Assembly: GCF_008932295.1 (NCBI RefSeq)
Contig: NZ_WBWA01000010.1
Span: 1-64,000, forward strand
Source of the DNA: Brucella tritici
Lineage (GTDB): Bacteria; Pseudomonadota; Alphaproteobacteria; Rhizobiales; Rhizobiaceae
DNA: 64,000 bases
Reading direction: 5' to 3'
Numbering within the stretch: position 1 is the stretch's first letter; every line of letters starts with the position of its first letter. The position numbers and the translations under genes are program-made. Below are positions 59,748-64,000 of the stretch, one piece after another. The notes below the pieces were generated by a model, which saw nothing but the letters and a program-made list of their open reading frames with translations, did no database searches and had not been told where the DNA came from.

Positions 59748-61262
59748 CTACTTTTCTTGCGGCATCCACATGGCCGTCCGCGCGCCGATATGCATGTTGA
59801 GCGTCTTGGTTTCGGTGTAATCCTCCACCGCATGACGACCCAACTCGCGGCCCAGACCCGACTGACGATAACCGCCGAAAGGCAGTTCCGGCGTGCCGTC
59901 CATGAAAGTGTTCATCCAGACCGTACCGGCGCGCACCTTGCGCCCGATGCTCATGCAGGTATCGAAATCGCGACTCCACACACCTGCGGAAAGCCCGTAA
60001 TCAACCGCGTTGGCAATGGAGATCGCCTCATCCACCGTATCGAAGGAGAGGACCGACAGGACCGGGCCGAACACTTCTTCACGCGCCACAGCCATATCGG
60101 CTTTCACACCCGCAATGATGGTCGGTCCCATATATTGGCCAAGGCCGAGATCCAGCACATCGCCGCCATGGGCAATTGCAGCGCCCGCCTTCTTGGCCTG
60201 ATCGACATAAGCGCCAACCTTGCTCAGATGCTGCGGCGTGATGATCGCGCCCACCTGCGTGCTGACATCGAGCGGATCACCGACGATGACCTTTTTCGAC
60301 AGATCAGCGACGCGCCCGACAATCTCATCGACAATAGAGCGATGCACGATCAACCGCGAACCGGCATTGCAGCATTCGCCCGCATTGAACCATGCGCCGA
60401 ACACCGCAGCGTCAATAAAGGCATCCATATCCGCATCCGGGAACAGGATTTGCGGGTTCTTGCCGCCAAGTTCCAGCGACACTTTCTTCAGCGTCTGCGC
60501 CGCATTGGCCATTGTCAGCTTGCCAACACCAGTGGAACCGGTGAACGACACCATGTCCACATCCGGATGCGTACTCATATGCTGGCCGACATCAGCACCC
60601 GTTCCGGTGACGATGTTGACCACGCCATCCGGCACGCCTGCCTCGGCCAGAATTTCACCAAGCACCAGTGTCGAACCGGAGGTAAGTTCCGAAGGCTTTA
60701 CGACCGCCGTGCAACCCGCCGCCAAAGCAAATGGCAGCTTTTGGCCGACGATCAGGAACGGAAAGTTCCACGGCGTGATGATGGAGACAACACCAATCGC
60801 CTCACGCAGCACAACGCCTAAAGTGCCATCGCCCAGGGTATTATAGCTCTCGCCATGCAGATCACGCGCAAGCGCTGCCGCATAACGCCAGATATCGACG
60901 GAACCGGCAATCTCGCCGCGCACCTGCGAAATTGGTTTGCCGGCTTCAATTGCGTCAAGATAAGCAAGTTCTTCGGCCCGTGCTTCAATCAGATCGGCTG
61001 CTTTCAGCAAGATCAGCGAACGCTGCGATGCGGTTTTAGACGACCAGCGCCCATCATCGAAAGCCTTACGTGCGCTCGCAACCGCGCGTTCCACATCGGC
61101 CTTGTTGCCAGCGGGATAACGGCTCACCGTCACGCCATGACCGGGAGCCACGCGCTCAATGCTGCCGCCGCTTTGGCTTTGCACCCACTTGCCATCGATC
61201 AGCATGGAGAATTCGCGGACTTCCAGCCCGGTCAACGGCTGCGGTTTTACGACTACGCTCAT
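59748..61262 (-). CDS. Aldehyde dehydrogenase
   Basis: A 504-residue NAD(P)-dependent aldehyde dehydrogenase. WNFPFLIVGQKLPFALAAG, SFTGSTGVGKLTMANAA, the general-base Glu in SLELGGKNPQIL and the nucleophile Cys in NAGECCNAGSRLIVH are visible, with EEVFGPVLSVL near the C-terminus. The start ATG 61262 overlaps the enoyl-CoA hydratase stop (TGATG); an ATG at 61268 is also possible. It should oxidise the aldehyde made by one of the GMC enzymes. Confidence 0.93.
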   Translation of the reverse strand: MSVVVKPQPLTGLEVREFSMLIDGKWVQSQSGGSIERVAPGHGVTVSRYPAGNKADVERAVASARKAFDDGRWSSKTASQRSLILLKAADLIEARAEELAYLDAIEAGKPISQVRGEIAGSVDIWRYAAALARDLHGESYNTLGDGTLGVVLREAIGVVSIITPWNFPFLIVGQKLPFALAAGCTAVVKPSELTSGSTLVLGEILAEAGVPDGVVNIVTGTGADVGQHMSTHPDVDMVSFTGSTGVGKLTMANAAQTLKKVSLELGGKNPQILFPDADMDAFIDAAVFGAWFNAGECCNAGSRLIVHRSIVDEIVGRVADLSKKVIVGDPLDVSTQVGAIITPQHLSKVGAYVDQAKKAGAAIAHGGDVLDLGLGQYMGPTIIAGVKADMAVAREEVFGPVLSVLSFDTVDEAISIANAVDYGLSAGVWSRDFDTCMSIGRKVRAGTVWMNTFMDGTPELPFGGYRQSGLGRELGRHAVEDYTETKTLNMHIGARTAMWMPQEK

Positions 61263-62038
61263 CACCATTTTCCTTCAAAATTTGCTTCGCGCTTTTCGGT
61301 AAACGAGCGCACGCCTTCTTTCAGATCGCCGGTCTTGGCAACAAGGATGGACCCCAGCGCCTCGACTGCCGTGCCATTGTCCTCGCCATTGGCGACGGAC
61401 AGCATTAGTTTGGAAATTTCCAGCGCAGCCGGTCCGCGCTTGGCCACCCGCGCAGCATAGTCCTGCGCCGCCTGCAAAGCCTCGCCTGTCTCGACAACGG
61501 CATCGACAATCCCGTGCGACAGCGCTTCATTCGCGGTGAACATTTCGCCGCCCAGCACCATGCGGCGCACGATCTGCGCACCGAACCGGCGCACAAGACG
61601 CTGCGTACCCGACCAGCCGGGGATCATGCCAAGCGAGGTTTCCGGCAAGCCGATTTTTGCCTGTCGTTCGACAATGCGGATATCGGCGGCACCTGCCAGT
61701 TCCAGACCGCCGCCCAAAGCATGGCCGTTCATCGCTGCGATCAGTGGCACACGCAAAGTCGCAAGCCGCTCGAACACACGATGGCCGTAGCGCACCCATG
61801 CATGGCCGAACTCTGGCGGTTCCATGCCGCCCCAGGCCTTGATGTCGCCTCCCGCGGAAAAGGCTTTGCCCTCGCCAGTCAGGATCGCAACCCGCACGGT
61901 GCTATCCGCCTCCACCCGATCACAGGCGGCGGATAATTCCTGCAAAAGCTCGATATCGAAGGCATTGAGCTTTTCGGGACGCTTGATCGTCATGACCGCG
62001 ATGTGGTTCTCGGTCGCAATTTCTATGCGATCAGCCAT
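61262..62038 (-). CDS. Enoyl-CoA hydratase/isomerase family protein
   Basis: A 258-residue crotonase-fold protein from ATG 62038, one base after the CoA-transferase stop. VAILTGEGKAFSAGGDIKAW and AAMNGHALGGGLELAGAADI form the oxyanion hole, and GLPETSLGMIPGWSGTQRL holds the Glu region. Hydration of an enoyl-CoA is the likely reaction. The tight coupling with a CoA-transferase suggests that the substrate acid is activated and then processed by beta-oxidation-like steps. Confidence 0.92.
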   Translation of the reverse strand: MADRIEIATENHIAVMTIKRPEKLNAFDIELLQELSAACDRVEADSTVRVAILTGEGKAFSAGGDIKAWGGMEPPEFGHAWVRYGHRVFERLATLRVPLIAAMNGHALGGGLELAGAADIRIVERQAKIGLPETSLGMIPGWSGTQRLVRRFGAQIVRRMVLGGEMFTANEALSHGIVDAVVETGEALQAAQDYAARVAKRGPAALEISKLMLSVANGEDNGTAVEALGSILVAKTGDLKEGVRSFTEKREANFEGKW

Positions 62039-62039
62039 C

Positions 62040-63641
62040 TCACGCCTCCAGCTTTCGCGCAGGCTTTTGCGGCAATTCAAGTCCAATCGGCTCTTCGCGG
62101 AACAGCGCCTCGTCCATGATCTTGAGCTGATCGGAAACGATCAGCGGAAACTCAGCCTGATCGAGAATATGCGCCTGCAAATCCACACCCGGCGCGATCT
62201 CGGTGAGCACGATGCCTTCCGGCGTCAGCTTCATCACAGCGCGTTCCGTAACATAGGTGATGTCCTGTCCCTGCGCGACACTGCGCGGACCAGAGAAGGT
62301 GACGTGCTCAACCTCATTAACGAGCTTTTTGAGCTTGCCTTCCTTCTCGATCACCAGCTTGCCGTCTGCAACGGAGAGCTTGGCCCCTGCATTGAACATG
62401 CCGGAGAAGACAATCTTCTTGGCCCTTGCAGTAATATCGACAAAGCCGCCAGCGCCAGCAGTCACATGCGGACGGAATGACAGTTTCGACACATTGACCG
62501 AGCCGTCGCGTCCGATCTCAAGGAAGGACAAAAGCGAGGCATCGAAGCCTGCACCCTGAAAATAGGTGAACTGATAGGGTGATGGCATATAAGCATCAGC
62601 ATTCGACGCACAGCCAAAGGCAAAATCCAGTAGCGGCACGCCGCCAACTGCACCCTGCTCGATCACCCAGGTCACTGCACCATGCAGACCCTCTTCGAGC
62701 AAAATGCGCGGCACATTGGCGGAAATGCCGAAGCCAAGATTGACCGCACTTCCTGCCTGCAATTCCTGCGCCACGCGCCGCGCAATCGCCTTTTGAATAT
62801 TGAATTCGGCCAAGCGGAACGTATCAAGCGGGCGGAAAATTTCACCCGAAATCGCCGGATCATAAAGCGTCTGCGTTGTCTGCTTCTGGTCCGGATCGAC
62901 CACGATATAATCGACCAGAACGCCCGGCACCCGTACATCATGCGGCTTCAGCGTGCCTTCCTTGGCGATGCGTTTCACCTGCGCAATGACGATGCCGCCA
63001 TTGTTGCGCGCGGCCAGCGCCTGATCGAGACCGCCGAGATAAGCGCCTTCATGCTCATAGGTGAGATTGCCACGTTCATCCGCCGTCGTGGCGCGAATGA
63101 TCGCCACTTGCGGCACGATATTGGGGAAATAGAGCCAATCCTCACCTTCAAAACTGACCTGCTTCACCACCGGTTCCTGCCCGGCCTTGTCATTCATCGC
63201 CGTGCCCTGACGCTTGGGATCAACGAAGGTATCAAGCCCCACCTTGGTCAGCACGCCGGGGCGCTTGGCAGCCGCTTCGCGATGCATATCGAACAAAATG
63301 CCCGACGGGATATTATAGGCCGGAATCTCATTATTGGTGATCATCTGCCAGATCAGCGGCGGCTCGGCACTGGACGGGCCCGACGGATAGGAACCGCCAA
63401 TGATCTTCTTCAATAATCCCGGCTTGGCGATGTAATCGACGCCCTTGATGCCGCTCATATCGCCCGCTGCGATCGGATGCAGCGTGGTGATATTTTTGGG
63501 ATGGCCGGTTTCGTCAAACCGCTCGCCAATAGCTTTCAGCGTCAGATCAGGACAACCAAGACCGCTTGATGAGGAGACGGAAACGACAGCGTTGTCGGGG
63601 ATGAGTGCAGCCGCTTCCGCAGCCGAAATATGCTTGTTCAT
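62040..63641 (-). CDS. Acyl-CoA:carboxylate CoA-transferase, fused alpha/beta
   Basis: A 533-residue family I CoA-transferase in which the two half-subunits are fused. AAALIPDNAVVSVSSSSGLG opens the alpha half and VNLGFGISANVPRILLEEG the beta half. The catalytic Glu is in WVIEQGAVGGVPLLDFAFG. Relatives are propionate/acetate CoA-transferases. It follows the Gfo/Idh gene by five bases and precedes the hydratase by one base. Confidence 0.92.
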   Translation of the reverse strand: MNKHISAAEAAALIPDNAVVSVSSSSGLGCPDLTLKAIGERFDETGHPKNITTLHPIAAGDMSGIKGVDYIAKPGLLKKIIGGSYPSGPSSAEPPLIWQMITNNEIPAYNIPSGILFDMHREAAAKRPGVLTKVGLDTFVDPKRQGTAMNDKAGQEPVVKQVSFEGEDWLYFPNIVPQVAIIRATTADERGNLTYEHEGAYLGGLDQALAARNNGGIVIAQVKRIAKEGTLKPHDVRVPGVLVDYIVVDPDQKQTTQTLYDPAISGEIFRPLDTFRLAEFNIQKAIARRVAQELQAGSAVNLGFGISANVPRILLEEGLHGAVTWVIEQGAVGGVPLLDFAFGCASNADAYMPSPYQFTYFQGAGFDASLLSFLEIGRDGSVNVSKLSFRPHVTAGAGGFVDITARAKKIVFSGMFNAGAKLSVADGKLVIEKEGKLKKLVNEVEHVTFSGPRSVAQGQDITYVTERAVMKLTPEGIVLTEIAPGVDLQAHILDQAEFPLIVSDQLKIMDEALFREEPIGLELPQKPARKLEA

Positions 63642-63646
63642 GGTGT

Positions 63647-64000
<354 letters not shown>

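Overview
The window is a chromosomal segment of an alphaproteobacterium of the order Hyphomicrobiales, very probably the Brucella/Ochrobactrum group. The reasons are an Omp19 lipoprotein that closely resembles my memory of the Brucella protein, the mdh-sucC-sucD-sucA-sucB-lpdA order, the cobS-cobT / dnaJ-like / bolA neighbourhood, and short palindromic intergenic repeats of the kinds described in Brucella and rhizobia. Most of the DNA is GC-rich, densely coding and housekeeping in character. These identifications come from reading the sequence and from memory; no database was searched.

Layout: 1-570, a small membrane ORF and repeats. 570-6312, leuC, rplS, an NCS1 permease, a DUF4260 protein, trmD and rimM. 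6485-9411, xerC, a TraB/GumN protein and two small genes. 9466-20471, the TCA operon mdh-sucCD-sucAB, three small inner-membrane or exported genes, and lpdA. 20918-28731, zapE, omp19, dapF-mtaB, ftsY-yciB, gloB and an exported protein. 28783-31796, a zinc/cadmium-type P-ATPase with a divergent MerR regulator and a readable MerR-type promoter. 31812-39510, a DUF3108 protein, rpmB, a YhhQ-type transporter, an SDR, cobT, cobS, a J-domain protein and a BolA protein. 39511-40026, an AT-rich gene-free stretch. 40027-51201, a CorC/HlyC protein, aroB-aroK, a small TM protein with xerD, accA, an L,D-transpeptidase with a TusA-like gene, a D,D-carboxypeptidase with a CobW-type GTPase, and an M20 amidohydrolase. 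51315-51391, tRNA-Arg(CCU). 51400-54520, an AT-rich accessory island. 54524-64000, a catabolic cluster (SDR, GFA, GMC, SDR, GMC, ALDH, enoyl-CoA hydratase, CoA-transferase, Gfo/Idh).

The most novel region is the AT-rich island beside tRNA-Arg. On the minus strand it holds a 47-residue peptide gene that I located from its ribosome binding site, a perfect GC hairpin, a protein with the C-terminal part of a clavaminate-synthase-like Fe(II)/2-oxoglutarate fold but apparently without the usual HxE metal motif, and a type I ABC exporter with a one-base frameshift at the domain junction. Precursor, modifying protein and exporter in one short operon is the architecture of a RiPP (ribosomally made, modified peptide) locus. 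I do not recognise the family.

A second observation concerns a palindromic repeat. All three copies in the window abut a gene so that the first bases of the repeat (TAATACCA) supply that gene's stop codon, and the hairpin stems differ in sequence between copies while staying paired.
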